A stretch of 46,017 nt of DNA from Granulicella sp. S156. Lineage in GTDB: Bacteria; Acidobacteriota; Terriglobia; Terriglobales; Acidobacteriaceae. This document shows positions 26,905 to 35,297 of this stretch, piece after piece. Made by a program: the position numbers and the translations under genes. Every line of letters starts with the position of its first letter. The first letter of the stretch is position 1. Location: assembly GCF_009766105.1 (NCBI RefSeq), contig NZ_LMUH01000010.1, forward strand, positions 1-46,017, written 5' to 3'. Below the pieces are notes generated by a model. It saw nothing but the letters and a program-made list of their open reading frames with translations, made no database searches and was not told where the DNA came from.

Positions 26905-28281
26905 GTGCCCGCAATCAGAACTCTTCTCCGCAGCCTGACCGTCCTCGCACTCACCCTGCCTGTCGCCGCCTTCGCAGCCGACTCCATCACCGGCGTCGTC
27001 ACGAACCGCACCAATAACCGGCCCTCCGCCGGCGACGACGTTGTGCTCATCCGCCTGCAGCAGGGCATGCAGGAGTCCACGCGCACCAAGACCGACGCGC
27101 ATGGCCACTTCACGCTCGAGGTCCCCGACGAAGGCATCCACCTCGTCCGCGTCACGCACGACAAGGCCAACTATTTCCGGCCCGCGCCTCCGGGAACGCA
27201 GTCCGTCGATATCGACGTCTACAACGCCGCCGTCAAGGTAAAGGGCGTGTCCAGCGAAGCCGACGTCATGCGCATCCAAACCGACGGCAGCGGCAATGGC
27301 CTGCATGTCGTCGAACACTTCTTCATCAAGAACGATTCGACCCCACCGATGACCCAGTTTTCCGACCGTCCGTTCGACTTCTGGCTGCCGGACGGCGCCA
27401 TCGTCGAAGGCTCGGCTGCGCTCGCGCCTGGGGGCATGCCTGTACAGGCAGCGCCCGTGCCCCTTACAGAGAAGAACCACTACACGTTCCTCTTCCCCAT
27501 TCGTCCCGGTGAGACGCAATTCCAGATCACCTACCGGCTTCCGTACTCCGGCAAGTTCAGCTTTGCGCCGCATCCTTCCTCGACCACCGACGCGGTCGCG
27601 ATCATGCTGCCGAAGAGCATGACTTTTACCCAGGCCCCAAACACCCCCTACAGCTCGGTCACGGACGAAGTGAACGCGCAGACCTTCGTCGCGCGTAATG
27701 TTTCGCCGGAGCAGCCCATGGGCTTTACGATCTCCGGCAGCGGACAGCTTCCGCGCGATCAGGCCGCTCCCGATCAGGGTGGCTCGCAGCAGGCCCAGGG
27801 TCAACCCCAGACCCAGGGCGCCGACTCCGGCCAGGCCATACCCGAGACCGAAAACAAGATGCCGGGCCGCGGTCTGCAGAACCCGCTCGATCCCGAAGGG
27901 ACCCGCGATCCGTGGGCCAAGTACAAGTGGTGGATCCTTGGCGGCATCGCGGTGCTTCTGGCCGCCGCCGCTGGCGTTCTGCTGCGCAAGCCCTCAGGAA
28001 ACTCAAACACCGCGGTTGCCCAGGGACCGGAGTCGATCACACGGGTTCTGAGCGAAGACCAGCTTCAAACCGCCCTGTCCCCGGACCCCAGAGAGAACGT
28101 CCTGACCTGGGAAAAGACGGTGATGAATGTGCTCAAAGAAGAGCTCTTCACGCTGGAAACCGAGCATCTTCAAAACCGCATCTCAGAGAGCGAGTACCAG
28201 GAATACAAGGCTGCGATGGAACTGATTCTGCGCCGCGCGCTCAATCGCACACAGGCTGCCTCGACCGGGACCTCAATCTAG
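26905..28281 (+). CDS. Exported carboxypeptidase-regulatory-like protein with one TM helix
   Basis: 458 residues from GTG 26905. A signal peptide (1-24) precedes a carboxypeptidase-regulatory-like (beta-sandwich) domain (~25-105: SITGVVTNRTNNRPSAGDDV, GHFTLEVPDEGIHLVRVTH). A second beta-rich region follows to ~285, then a Gln/Gly/Pro-rich linker (~290-335), a membrane helix near residue 347 (WWILGGIAVLLAAAAGVLL) and a ~100-residue cytosolic tail that includes LKEELFTLETEHLQNRISES. That tail repeats the coiled-coil theme of the small upstream protein (LRDLNFEYRAGKYPEDDY). The two may interact; function unknown. Confidence 0.72.
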   Translation: MPAIRTLLRSLTVLALTLPVAAFAADSITGVVTNRTNNRPSAGDDVVLIRLQQGMQESTRTKTDAHGHFTLEVPDEGIHLVRVTHDKANYFRPAPPGTQSVDIDVYNAAVKVKGVSSEADVMRIQTDGSGNGLHVVEHFFIKNDSTPPMTQFSDRPFDFWLPDGAIVEGSAALAPGGMPVQAAPVPLTEKNHYTFLFPIRPGETQFQITYRLPYSGKFSFAPHPSSTTDAVAIMLPKSMTFTQAPNTPYSSVTDEVNAQTFVARNVSPEQPMGFTISGSGQLPRDQAAPDQGGSQQAQGQPQTQGADSGQAIPETENKMPGRGLQNPLDPEGTRDPWAKYKWWILGGIAVLLAAAAGVLLRKPSGNSNTAVAQGPESITRVLSEDQLQTALSPDPRENVLTWEKTVMNVLKEELFTLETEHLQNRISESEYQEYKAAMELILRRALNRTQAASTGTSI

Positions 28282-28283
28282 CT

Positions 28284-28787
28284 ATGACCACTCTGCTTCG
28301 CGCTATTCGCCTGATCGCCCTTGCAACCTGGATCGGCGGCCTGATCTTCTTCGGTTTCGTCGCCAAGGTGGCGTTTACGGCATTGCCAGACGCCCACCAG
28401 GCCGGTGCCGTCGTCCGCGGCGCGCTGGCGGAGCTGCACCATATCGGTTTGATCGCGGGCCTGATCTATCTACTGGTGACCTTGACGCTGCTGGCGTCGC
28501 AACGTGACAGCCATCCAGCTCGAGCCGGCGAACTGGCGCTGGTCATCGCCATGCTCAGCCTAACCCTCTACTCCCAGTTCTCCGTCATCCCGCGCATGGA
28601 GAACGACCGCCTCTCCCTCGGTGGAGACGTCGCTACAGCCCCCGCCGACTCTCCTGCACGGCAGCACTTCGAGCGGCTCCATGGGCTTTCCGTCAAGCTG
28701 GAAGGCACAATCCTCATCGAAGGCCTCCTACTGCTCGTCCTCGCCCCCATCCACGGTCGCGAAGACTTCGACCGCTTCGCCGACTAA
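28284..28787 (+). CDS. Four-helix membrane protein (DUF4149-like)
   Basis: 167 residues from ATG 28284, 2 nt after the preceding stop; the frame is open far upstream but that part overlaps the previous gene. Four hydrophobic helices (LIALATWIGGLIFFGFVAK, LIAGLIYLLVTLTLL, ELALVIAMLSLTLYSQF, LEGTILIEGLLLLVLAP) and a conserved R-x-E-x-D loop (RMENDRLSLGG) with a later RLH match the DUF4149/TMEM205-like family. Function unknown. It is the last gene of the three-gene set. Confidence 0.75.
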   Translation: MTTLLRAIRLIALATWIGGLIFFGFVAKVAFTALPDAHQAGAVVRGALAELHHIGLIAGLIYLLVTLTLLASQRDSHPARAGELALVIAMLSLTLYSQFSVIPRMENDRLSLGGDVATAPADSPARQHFERLHGLSVKLEGTILIEGLLLLVLAPIHGREDFDRFAD

Positions 28788-28822
28788 ATTGCGTCCGATA
28801 AATCTGCGTTGGCCGTTGCTCG

Positions 28823-28939
28823 TTTTCGCCGTCATCCTGAAGCGAAGCTGAAGGCCCCCGCATTTGTGCTGCCACTGGTGCATCTGTGCCACCACCAAAT
28901 GCGGGGGCCTTCGCCTACGACTCAGGATGACGGCGAAAA
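28823..28939. repeat. Imperfect inverted repeat between convergent genes
   Basis: Arms of 44 bp (28823-28866 and 28896-28939) pair almost fully, starting TTTTCGCCGTCATCCTGA, with a 29-bp loop and a few internal mismatches. The right arm ends 6 bp before the VWFA gene stop and the left begins 36 bp after the upstream stop, so transcripts from both sides would fold it as a terminator-like structure. The outer T-run and A-run fit a bidirectional terminator function. Same style as 24971-25163. Confidence 0.75.
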
Positions 28940-28944
28940 ACCAC

Positions 28945-30093
28945 CTACTCCACCGGCAGTTTCGCCCGATATCCATCCCGCGCGATGATCGAGTACTTCA
29001 GCGGCCTGCCTTTTTCGTCCTGCATCTTCAGGGGCCTGCCCTCGTTGTCGACAAGATAGACCTTCACCTTGCGATACGAACCGTCGTTATTGGTGTTCGT
29101 CGGCTTATAGGTCAGCACATACTGGCTGCGAATCGACTCATTGATATCCGAGAAGATATCCGGCAGCGCCCCCTGGAACAGCGGTTGATAACTCAGGCCA
29201 CCGGTCATCTGCGCGAAGGTATGCATCTGGTTGTCGGCCTGCAGATAGTTCATGCGGCTTATCCCGCCCATCTGCCCGCGAGCGTCGGACAACTCCCGCG
29301 CCAGGCCACCGGTACTGATCGTAAAGATCGTCACGTTCGGCGTCGCTTTGATCTTCGCCATCATCTGGTCGAGCGTAATGCGCGACATCGTATCGCGGCC
29401 ATTGGAGATGAGAATGATGTACTTGCGGCCCTCCACGCGGCTCAACCGGTCGAGCGTCTCGTACAGCGCGTCGAACTCGTTCGTCTCACGGAAGCCCGGA
29501 ATCGTCAGGCTCTGCAGCGCCTCGCGAATCGTATCCTTGTTGTTCGTGAAATCTGTCAGGATGTGCGTGCGCATGTCATAGGTCTCGACCGCGACGTAGT
29601 CGTCCGGCTGCAGCGTGCGGAAGAAGCTCGCTGAGGCGTTCTGCATATCCTGAATGAACGCATAGGAGTTCGCCGCAAATTCCAGCAGCATGACCGCGGT
29701 GATCGGCGTCTTGGTCATCCGAACGGTCTGCACCTCCTGCTCAACGCCATCCTCCACCACCAGAAAGTTGCCCGCCTTCAGGTTTGGGACAAACGCGTTC
29801 GTCTTGTCCAGCAGCACGCTCACATCGAGATTCACGATGGGCACGTCCACCCGCATCGAGAAGACCTCGCTGTCGGGGTTTTTGACCTTCTCTTCGGCAG
29901 GCGCCGGCGGAGGAGCAACTTCTTCTTTTTTCTTCGGCAATACGATAGAGCCGTTATCTGGCACCGGGCCACTATCGTCGGTCTGAGGAACTGGGGGTAC
30001 CGGAGTTTGCGGAGCAGGGTTTGTCGACTGTCCACGTGCAGACAGCACCACAGCCATCATCGCCAAGCCAACAATGAGTTGCTTTCGCATCAT
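28945..30093 (-). CDS. Secreted VWFA-related protein (Acidobacteria-type)
   Basis: 382 residues from ATG 30093, starting a signal peptide (MMRKQLIVGLAMMAVVLSARG). A Pro-rich stretch (24-75) precedes the VWFA-related domain (NLDVSVLLDKTNAFVPNLKAG, LVVEDGVEQEV, LLEFAANSYAFIQDM). The MIDAS DxSxS motif is degenerate (LEFAANS at 137-143), so metal-dependent ligand binding of the usual kind is unlikely. The family is markedly expanded in Acidobacteria, which supports the taxonomic assignment. The frame is open upstream to 30315 but with no better signals. Probably cell-envelope or secreted; function unknown. Confidence 0.88.
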   Translation of the reverse strand: MMRKQLIVGLAMMAVVLSARGQSTNPAPQTPVPPVPQTDDSGPVPDNGSIVLPKKKEEVAPPPAPAEEKVKNPDSEVFSMRVDVPIVNLDVSVLLDKTNAFVPNLKAGNFLVVEDGVEQEVQTVRMTKTPITAVMLLEFAANSYAFIQDMQNASASFFRTLQPDDYVAVETYDMRTHILTDFTNNKDTIREALQSLTIPGFRETNEFDALYETLDRLSRVEGRKYIILISNGRDTMSRITLDQMMAKIKATPNVTIFTISTGGLARELSDARGQMGGISRMNYLQADNQMHTFAQMTGGLSYQPLFQGALPDIFSDINESIRSQYVLTYKPTNTNNDGSYRKVKVYLVDNEGRPLKMQDEKGRPLKYSIIARDGYRAKLPVE

Positions 30094-30433
30094 GAATACC
30101 TGTCCTGCCGGGTTTGTTTCTCTGAAACTACTTAAATGTATAAAACAGAGTTTAGACGCACACAGGGCTGTTGTCCCAATGGTCTTTTCAAAGGCGGAAG
30201 GCAGCGTTAAACACAATGGGCCGCTGGGGGGTGCCAGCGGACCCATTGCTTTCAAATGGCGCCTCCTATCAAGAGATGCGACCGGTGGGGGGTCGTCCCG
30301 ACCAGAGGCGCCCAATTATTATCTCATACGCCCGTTCACCCTGGGTGTTTGGAAAAAGAAAAAACCGGTGATGTAAGCTCTTGAGGGAACGCGGCGTCAG
30401 CACGAACGACGCGGGACAAGGAACGTAGGCCCC
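30094..30433. other. 340-bp divergent promoter region
   Basis: The interval lies between the divergent VWFA and alcohol dehydrogenase genes and must hold both promoters. A hairpin CCGCTGG/CCAGCGG lies at 30221-30240 and a GCGTC/GACGC dyad lies near 30391-30409, upstream of the dehydrogenase. No regulator gene is adjacent and no strong -35/-10 pair was recognised. Confidence 0.5.
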
Positions 30434-31441
30434 ATGACTGAGATCAAAGGTTTGGCTGCTCATGCAGCCGGTGCAGAACTGCTGTCGTTCAGATACAAGG
30501 TCTCAGAACTCGCTCCCCATGAAGTCGAAGTCAAGATCTCCCACTGCGGAGTCTGCTACTCCGACGTCCATCTCATCGATAACGACTGGGGCATCAGCAA
30601 GTACCCGTTCATCCCTGGGCACGAGATCGTCGGGACCATTACCGGTGTCGGCTCTGCCGTTCTCGACCGCAAGCATGGCGAGCGCGTCGGTATCGGCTGG
30701 CAGGCGGATTCCTGCGGCATCTGCGAGTGGTGCCGCCAGGGCGACGAACAGCTCTGCGCTAAGTCTCAGCCCACCTGTGTCGGCCGCAACGGCGGCTACG
30801 CCGACGCCATCCGCGTGAACTCGCGCTTTGCCGTCCCCGTTCCTGACATCCTGGAGAGCGAGAACGTCGCTCCCCTGCTCTGCGGCGGCGTCACCGTGTA
30901 CAGCCCGCTGCGCAACTACCTGGCTCGCCCCTCCTCGCGCGTCGGAGTGATCGGTATCGGAGGCCTTGGCCATCTGGGCCTGCAGTTTGCGCGTGCCTTC
31001 GGCTGCGAGGTTACGGCCTTCTCCACCTCGATCGACAAAGAAGCAGAAGCTCTCGAACTGGGCGCTCATCACTTCGTCAACACACGTGACATGAGTGCGG
31101 TCAAGAAGCTCGCCGGCAGCTTCGATCTGATTCTTTCGACGATATCCGCCGACCAGGACTTCCAGACTTTTATCGGAGCGCTACGGCCCAAAGGAACACT
31201 GGCCCTCCTCGGTGCATCCCCGTCACCCATCCAAATTGCGGGATCCAGCCTGATCGGCGCAGACAAAGCCATCGCCGGCAGTTCCACAGGAAGCCCGCGC
31301 GATCTGACCGAGATGCTGGACATCGCCGCCCGGCACAAAATCAAGGCAATCACCGAGAGCTTCCCGATGAAGAAGGCCAACGAAGCCATCGCCCGCCTGA
31401 AAAAGAACCAGGTCCGTTACCGCGCCGTGCTGGCCAACTAA
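30434..31441 (+). CDS. Zinc-dependent alcohol dehydrogenase (YahK/CAD-like)
   Basis: 335 residues of the medium-chain dehydrogenase family. Catalytic zinc ligands are C41 (CGVCYSD), H63-E64 (PGHE) and C150 (LLCGGVT). The structural zinc site is C94, C97, C100, C108. The Rossmann nucleotide loop is GIGGLGHLG at ~174-182. Cinnamyl-alcohol/YahK-type members reduce a broad range of aldehydes, mostly with NADPH. Cytoplasmic and monocistronic; the exact substrate is unknown. Confidence 0.92.
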   Translation: MTEIKGLAAHAAGAELLSFRYKVSELAPHEVEVKISHCGVCYSDVHLIDNDWGISKYPFIPGHEIVGTITGVGSAVLDRKHGERVGIGWQADSCGICEWCRQGDEQLCAKSQPTCVGRNGGYADAIRVNSRFAVPVPDILESENVAPLLCGGVTVYSPLRNYLARPSSRVGVIGIGGLGHLGLQFARAFGCEVTAFSTSIDKEAEALELGAHHFVNTRDMSAVKKLAGSFDLILSTISADQDFQTFIGALRPKGTLALLGASPSPIQIAGSSLIGADKAIAGSSTGSPRDLTEMLDIAARHKIKAITESFPMKKANEAIARLKKNQVRYRAVLAN

Positions 31442-31453
31442 GGCTGCGCTCTT

Positions 31454-31957
31454 CTACTCCCTAATCCACCTCATCATCTTCGGATAACAGACGGTCTCTT
31501 CCCCACGCATCTCTCCACGCCTCGTCAAATCCGTCGTCAACCCAAACCACTGCAGCAAGGGAACGCCGATATACCGGCCCTGCGCGAAGTTCTCAACAAT
31601 CGCCGCTCCTCCCGATTTATATCCGCCCGCATGAAACACCACCTGCGGATCGAGGCCGATCTCCAACGCTGCGGCATACGACCACGCAATCGCCGCCATC
31701 TCCGCGCCTCCATCCGGACCGGCATCGCCATTGCAAGCCTCGCGCTCCGCAGAGGTCATCACCGCCAGATGCCCCGCCTCATGCAGCAGATCTCCTGGAT
31801 ACTTCAGCCGAGCCTCGTCGATCAGCAGCACGCCAGCGCGAACGGCGAGGCCGGGCAAAAAGCTGTCGGGCCCAACCTCTTCCCTGGCCACACCTAGGCC
31901 AATGCGCTGGAGAAAGCCCACGATCGCATCAACCTCTCGTCCCTGTTCAACGCTCAT
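31454..31957 (-). CDS. Small HExxH putative metallopeptidase-like protein
   Basis: 167 residues, cytoplasmic. The zincin motif is H59-E60-x-x-H63 in LLHEAGHLAVM, with a candidate third ligand E86 in the following helix (GGAEMAAIAWSY). No signal peptide or second domain is present. The motif fits a minimal metallopeptidase or a zinc-binding toxin-like fold; I recognise no named family and activity is unproven. Convergent with the dehydrogenase gene, 12 bp between stops. Confidence 0.7.
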   Translation of the reverse strand: MSVEQGREVDAIVGFLQRIGLGVAREEVGPDSFLPGLAVRAGVLLIDEARLKYPGDLLHEAGHLAVMTSAEREACNGDAGPDGGAEMAAIAWSYAAALEIGLDPQVVFHAGGYKSGGAAIVENFAQGRYIGVPLLQWFGLTTDLTRRGEMRGEETVCYPKMMRWIRE

Positions 31958-32008
31958 AAATCACACGCACAAATCCAGATCGCTTATCGGAGATAGGATA
32001 GCTTCTGA

Positions 32009-33256
32009 GTGCGTTTCGAACTATTCATCGCCGCCCGCTACCTCCGTGCCCGCCGCCGACAGGCTGTCGTGGGCTTCATCACGGTCATCTCCATCATCGG
32101 CGTCGCCGCCGGTGTGGCTTCCCTGATCGTCGCGCTGGCCATCACCAACGGCATGCGCCGCGACCTGCAGGAGCGGCTCGTCGGCTCCACGGCGCACGTC
32201 ATGCTGATGCGCGCCGCCGGCGATGGTATCCACAACTGGCGGCCTCTGATGGATGAATTGGCCCAGACGCCCCACGTACAGGCTGTGGCCCCCGGACTCT
32301 TCGGCCAGGTACTCATCTCACGTGGCTCCCACTCCGGCGGAGCTCTCATCAAGGGCATCGTTCCCGCCGATGAACTCAAGGTTGGCGATCTGCTGCAATC
32401 CATCACGCAAGGCTCGGCTGCCGAGCTTACTCCAACTCAGGAGTCGAACCAGGCGGGCAACGAAGCGCCCCCTATCGTCATCGGCAACGAGTTGGCGCTG
32501 ACGCTGGGCGCAATCGTGGGCGACACCCTGCTCGTCACCAGTCCGCAGGGCGAACTAACCCCTCTGGGCCTTCTTCCCCGCTACCAGCGATTCCGGGTCG
32601 TAGGAATCTTCGCCTCGGGCTTCTATCAATACGATTCCAGCTATGCCTTCATGCGACTGGCGGACTCGCAGCGCCTCTTCTCCGAGCCAGATCTCATCAG
32701 CGTCATGAGCTTCCGCATCGACGACCTCTACCGCGCCCAGCAGGTCGGCCACGCGCTCGAACAGGCTGCAGGCCCGGGCTTCCAAGCCACCAACTGGATG
32801 GAGCAGAACCGCGAACTCTTCCGCGCTCTCAAGCTGGAGCAGGTCGTCACCTTCATCGTGCTGGCCTTGATCGTCGTCGTCGCCGCACTCAATATCCTCA
32901 TAGCCCTCACCATGATGGTGATGGAGAAGACCCGCGACATCGCCGTAATGATGAGCTTCGGCGTAAGCGCCGACCAGGTGCGGCGCATCTTCCTGTTCCA
33001 GGGCCTGTTGATCTCCTCACTGGGAACAGTGCTCGGCCTGGTTCTGGGCTTTGCCGCCAGCCTTGCGGGTTCGCACTACCGCTTCATCCAACTGGATGCC
33101 AGCGTCTACTCGATCGACCACCTGCCCTTCGCCCCGCGCCTCATCGATGCCCTCATCGTCGCAGCGGTATCGCTCAGCATGAGCCTGCTGGCAACGCTCT
33201 ACCCCTCCTCCTCCGCCGCCCGAATCCTTCCCGCGGAAGCGCTGCGCTACGAGTAG
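32009..33256 (+). CDS. lolC: LolC/LolE-type lipoprotein-releasing ABC permease
   Basis: 415 residues from GTG 32009. It begins FELFIAARYLRARRRQAVVGFITVISIIGVAAG, the LolC/E cytosolic helix and first membrane helix (quoted in two parts here, residues 3-16 and 17-35). A periplasmic domain follows, then three C-terminal helices with EKTRDIAVMMSFGVSADQVRR. Its ATPase (LolD) is at 35298, 2 kb downstream on the same strand, with a divergent FAD-monooxygenase/TetR pair in between. The complex moves lipoproteins from the inner membrane to LolA. A single LolC/E-type permease suggests a homodimer (LolF-like), which is inference. Confidence 0.9.
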   Translation: MRFELFIAARYLRARRRQAVVGFITVISIIGVAAGVASLIVALAITNGMRRDLQERLVGSTAHVMLMRAAGDGIHNWRPLMDELAQTPHVQAVAPGLFGQVLISRGSHSGGALIKGIVPADELKVGDLLQSITQGSAAELTPTQESNQAGNEAPPIVIGNELALTLGAIVGDTLLVTSPQGELTPLGLLPRYQRFRVVGIFASGFYQYDSSYAFMRLADSQRLFSEPDLISVMSFRIDDLYRAQQVGHALEQAAGPGFQATNWMEQNRELFRALKLEQVVTFIVLALIVVVAALNILIALTMMVMEKTRDIAVMMSFGVSADQVRRIFLFQGLLISSLGTVLGLVLGFAASLAGSHYRFIQLDASVYSIDHLPFAPRLIDALIVAAVSLSMSLLATLYPSSSAARILPAEALRYE

Positions 33257-33310
33257 AAAGCGCAACCTCGCAAATCGTTCAATACACCTCGCTCTTTTCC
33301 CAACCCACCC

Positions 33311-34531
33311 CTACCGTTTAAATACGTGGTCATAGTTCGGAAGCTTGAGCGAATTATGGACATGCCTGTTTTTGGCGGCGTGATCGCCGTTATCTGCGGA
33401 GGATGCTGCGGCAGCCAGGGCCTGGTTGCGACGGTCCAACTCCTCCTGTGATCGAGGCAGAAGCATCGATCCGCCTGAGGATGCCAGAGCCTGGTTCGCT
33501 TCTACAAAGGGCCGGACGATTCGTTCATAGGCCGCAAAGGCTTCAGCCGGGTTCGAGTGAGTCGCCAGTTCCCCAGCCAATACATAGGCCCCGACCAGCG
33601 CGAGGCTGGTACCTTGTCCCGACAGAAACGAGGGTGCATAGGCGGCATCGCCGACCAGCACTACGCGGCCCGAGGACCAGCGCGGCATGTGGATCTGGCT
33701 GACGGTGTCAAAGAAAAGATCGTCAGCTTTCTGCATCGCTTCGACGAGACGGGGAACCTTCCAGCCGCTTCCGGCAAATATCTCGGACGTCCGCAACCGC
33801 TGTTCTTCGATGTCCGGGTGAGAGAGAAACGGCGCCTCGTCGGCGGCGAAGATCAGGAAGGCAAACAGCGTGTCGCTGTCCCCAACAGCGTATATCCCCG
33901 CAGCGCGGCCCGGTTCGGCATAGATGATGCCCTCATGCGAAAGGCTGACGGAACTGGGCTTAGACACAGAGAAGAGGTTGAAGCAACGGCCAAGATATCG
34001 GTTGAACGGCTCCTCCGGCCCAAACACCAGGGCGCGAGTGTTCGAATGCAGGCCGTCCGCGCCCACAACGATGTCGAACCGCGCATGTTCACCACTCTTG
34101 AAGCAAACGCCCACTCCTGCGCCATCGTCCTCCAAAGCGTCTATGGAATCGCTGAATCGATAATGGATCGCCCCGTTCTGCGTCTGCTTATACAGCAGCG
34201 AGGTCAATGCGCCACGCGGCAACTCGATGTCGCGGCCGGAAACACCGCCGCTCAGAGCTTCCGGACTGAGGACGGCGATCGGCGCACCGTCGGCGTCGAC
34301 AAAGGTGAGCTTGCGCGTATCGATATGAGCCGCCTGCAGCTGTGTAAGTAGCCCCATGCGCTCGACCACATCGATCGCTGTGCCACGCACATCGATAGGA
34401 TAGCCACCACTGCGTACGGCATCGGCGCGTTCCACCACGGTGACATCGAAACCGTAGCGGTAGAGCCAATAAGCCAGCGTCGGACCGGCAATACTCGCCC
34501 CTGAGATAAGTACCTTCTTGTTCATCGGCAT
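33311..34531 (-). CDS. FAD-dependent monooxygenase (PHBH/TetX-like)
   Basis: 406 residues from ATG 34531, 8 nt after GAGG; in-frame ATGs at 34558 and 34525 are alternatives. N-terminal FAD loop VLISGASIAGPTLAYWL, the GADGLHS motif after the substrate domain and GDAAYAPSFLSGQGTS near the C-terminus are the three signatures of the class A flavoprotein hydroxylases. They hydroxylate aromatic or tetracycline-like compounds with NAD(P)H. It diverges from a TetR gene and shares operators (34548-34571, 34594-34617), so it is probably induced by its substrate. Substrate unknown; resistance is possible, not shown. Confidence 0.9.
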   Translation of the reverse strand: MPMNKKVLISGASIAGPTLAYWLYRYGFDVTVVERADAVRSGGYPIDVRGTAIDVVERMGLLTQLQAAHIDTRKLTFVDADGAPIAVLSPEALSGGVSGRDIELPRGALTSLLYKQTQNGAIHYRFSDSIDALEDDGAGVGVCFKSGEHARFDIVVGADGLHSNTRALVFGPEEPFNRYLGRCFNLFSVSKPSSVSLSHEGIIYAEPGRAAGIYAVGDSDTLFAFLIFAADEAPFLSHPDIEEQRLRTSEIFAGSGWKVPRLVEAMQKADDLFFDTVSQIHMPRWSSGRVVLVGDAAYAPSFLSGQGTSLALVGAYVLAGELATHSNPAEAFAAYERIVRPFVEANQALASSGGSMLLPRSQEELDRRNQALAAAASSADNGDHAAKNRHVHNSLKLPNYDHVFKR

Positions 34532-34547
34532 ATCGTTGACCTCACCC

Positions 34548-34571
34548 ATAAGATACATTCGCGTATCTTAT
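34548..34571. promoter_or_regulatory. TetR-type operator, site 1
   Basis: A perfect dyad, ATAAGATAC (34548-34556) and GTATCTTAT (34563-34571), with a 6-nt spacer, lies just upstream of the monooxygenase start. Size and symmetry match operators of TetR-family repressors, and the adjacent TetR gene is the obvious binder. Confidence 0.8.
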
Positions 34572-34593
34572 AGATTGAATGCAATAATAGTCC

Positions 34594-34617
34594 ATAAGAT
34601 CCATATCTGCATCTTAT
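34594..34617. promoter_or_regulatory. TetR-type operator, site 2
   Basis: ATAAGAT (34594-34600) and ATCTTAT (34611-34617) repeat the half-sites of site 1 with a 10-nt spacer, 20 bp before the TetR start. Two sites 46 bp centre to centre in a divergent intergenic region suggest autoregulation plus control of the monooxygenase. Confidence 0.65.
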
Positions 34618-34637
34618 TAGGGACACCGCGGAGGGCC

Positions 34638-35246
34638 GTGAAAAAAGCTGTAAGACGACGTGGAAACACGCTTGACGACGCAATCCTTGGAGCCGCCTGG
34701 GCCGAGTTGCTCGACCACGGCTATGCCGACTTCACGATGGAGGCAGTCGCGAAACGAGCTGGCACCAGCCGGCCCGTGTTGTCTCGCCGGTGGCCAACCC
34801 GTGCCGATCTCGCCGTTGCCGCTATCGGCTCTTACATCCTCAAAAACCCCATCGCTGTCCCTGACCTGGGAAACGTACGCGATGAACTCGCGATGCTTTT
34901 GCAGAAGCTCTCGGACAGGGGCATGATTGCCATCGTCAAGGTGTTGTTCAGTATGCGCGACTACTTTGTAGAGACAAACTCCAGCCTGGCTGACCTGAGA
35001 AATAAGCTCGGAGGTAGCCGAATAGTCTATGAGATACTTCAGCGCGGTGTCCGGCGGGGAGAGCTCGACCCCGGCAAGCTAACGAAGCGAATCTCTTCAC
35101 TACCACTTGACCTTTTGCGTCACGAAGGGTTCATGACGCATAAACCAGTTCCAAGAGCTTTCATAGACGAGATACTCGACACGATCTTTCTCCCTCTTGT
35201 AGCCACGAAGAAGGTGTCCCGTGTGAGTCATCGCAATCATCAGTGA
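34638..35246 (+). CDS. TetR-family transcriptional regulator
   Basis: 202 residues from GTG 34638 behind GGAGGG; the frame is open upstream to 34518 but would overlap the operators and monooxygenase. The HTH is at ~12-57 (DDAILGAAWAELLDHGYADFTMEAV, then AKRAGTSRPVLSRRWPTR). The C-terminal ligand domain is divergent as usual and includes a TetR_C-like EILQRGVRRGELDPGK. It most likely represses the divergent flavin monooxygenase and itself. Confidence 0.9.
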   Translation: MKKAVRRRGNTLDDAILGAAWAELLDHGYADFTMEAVAKRAGTSRPVLSRRWPTRADLAVAAIGSYILKNPIAVPDLGNVRDELAMLLQKLSDRGMIAIVKVLFSMRDYFVETNSSLADLRNKLGGSRIVYEILQRGVRRGELDPGKLTKRISSLPLDLLRHEGFMTHKPVPRAFIDEILDTIFLPLVATKKVSRVSHRNHQ

Positions 35247-35297
35247 GGTCCTACCTCAATCGCATTTCAAACCCTCCCGCTATGCAGCTCCCTTAGA

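Noticed and set aside
26740..27804. A - strand frame of 354 codons opposite the carboxypeptidase-regulatory-like gene
   Set aside because: The + strand gene has a signal peptide, domain order and membrane helix; the - frame has none and covers two + strand genes.
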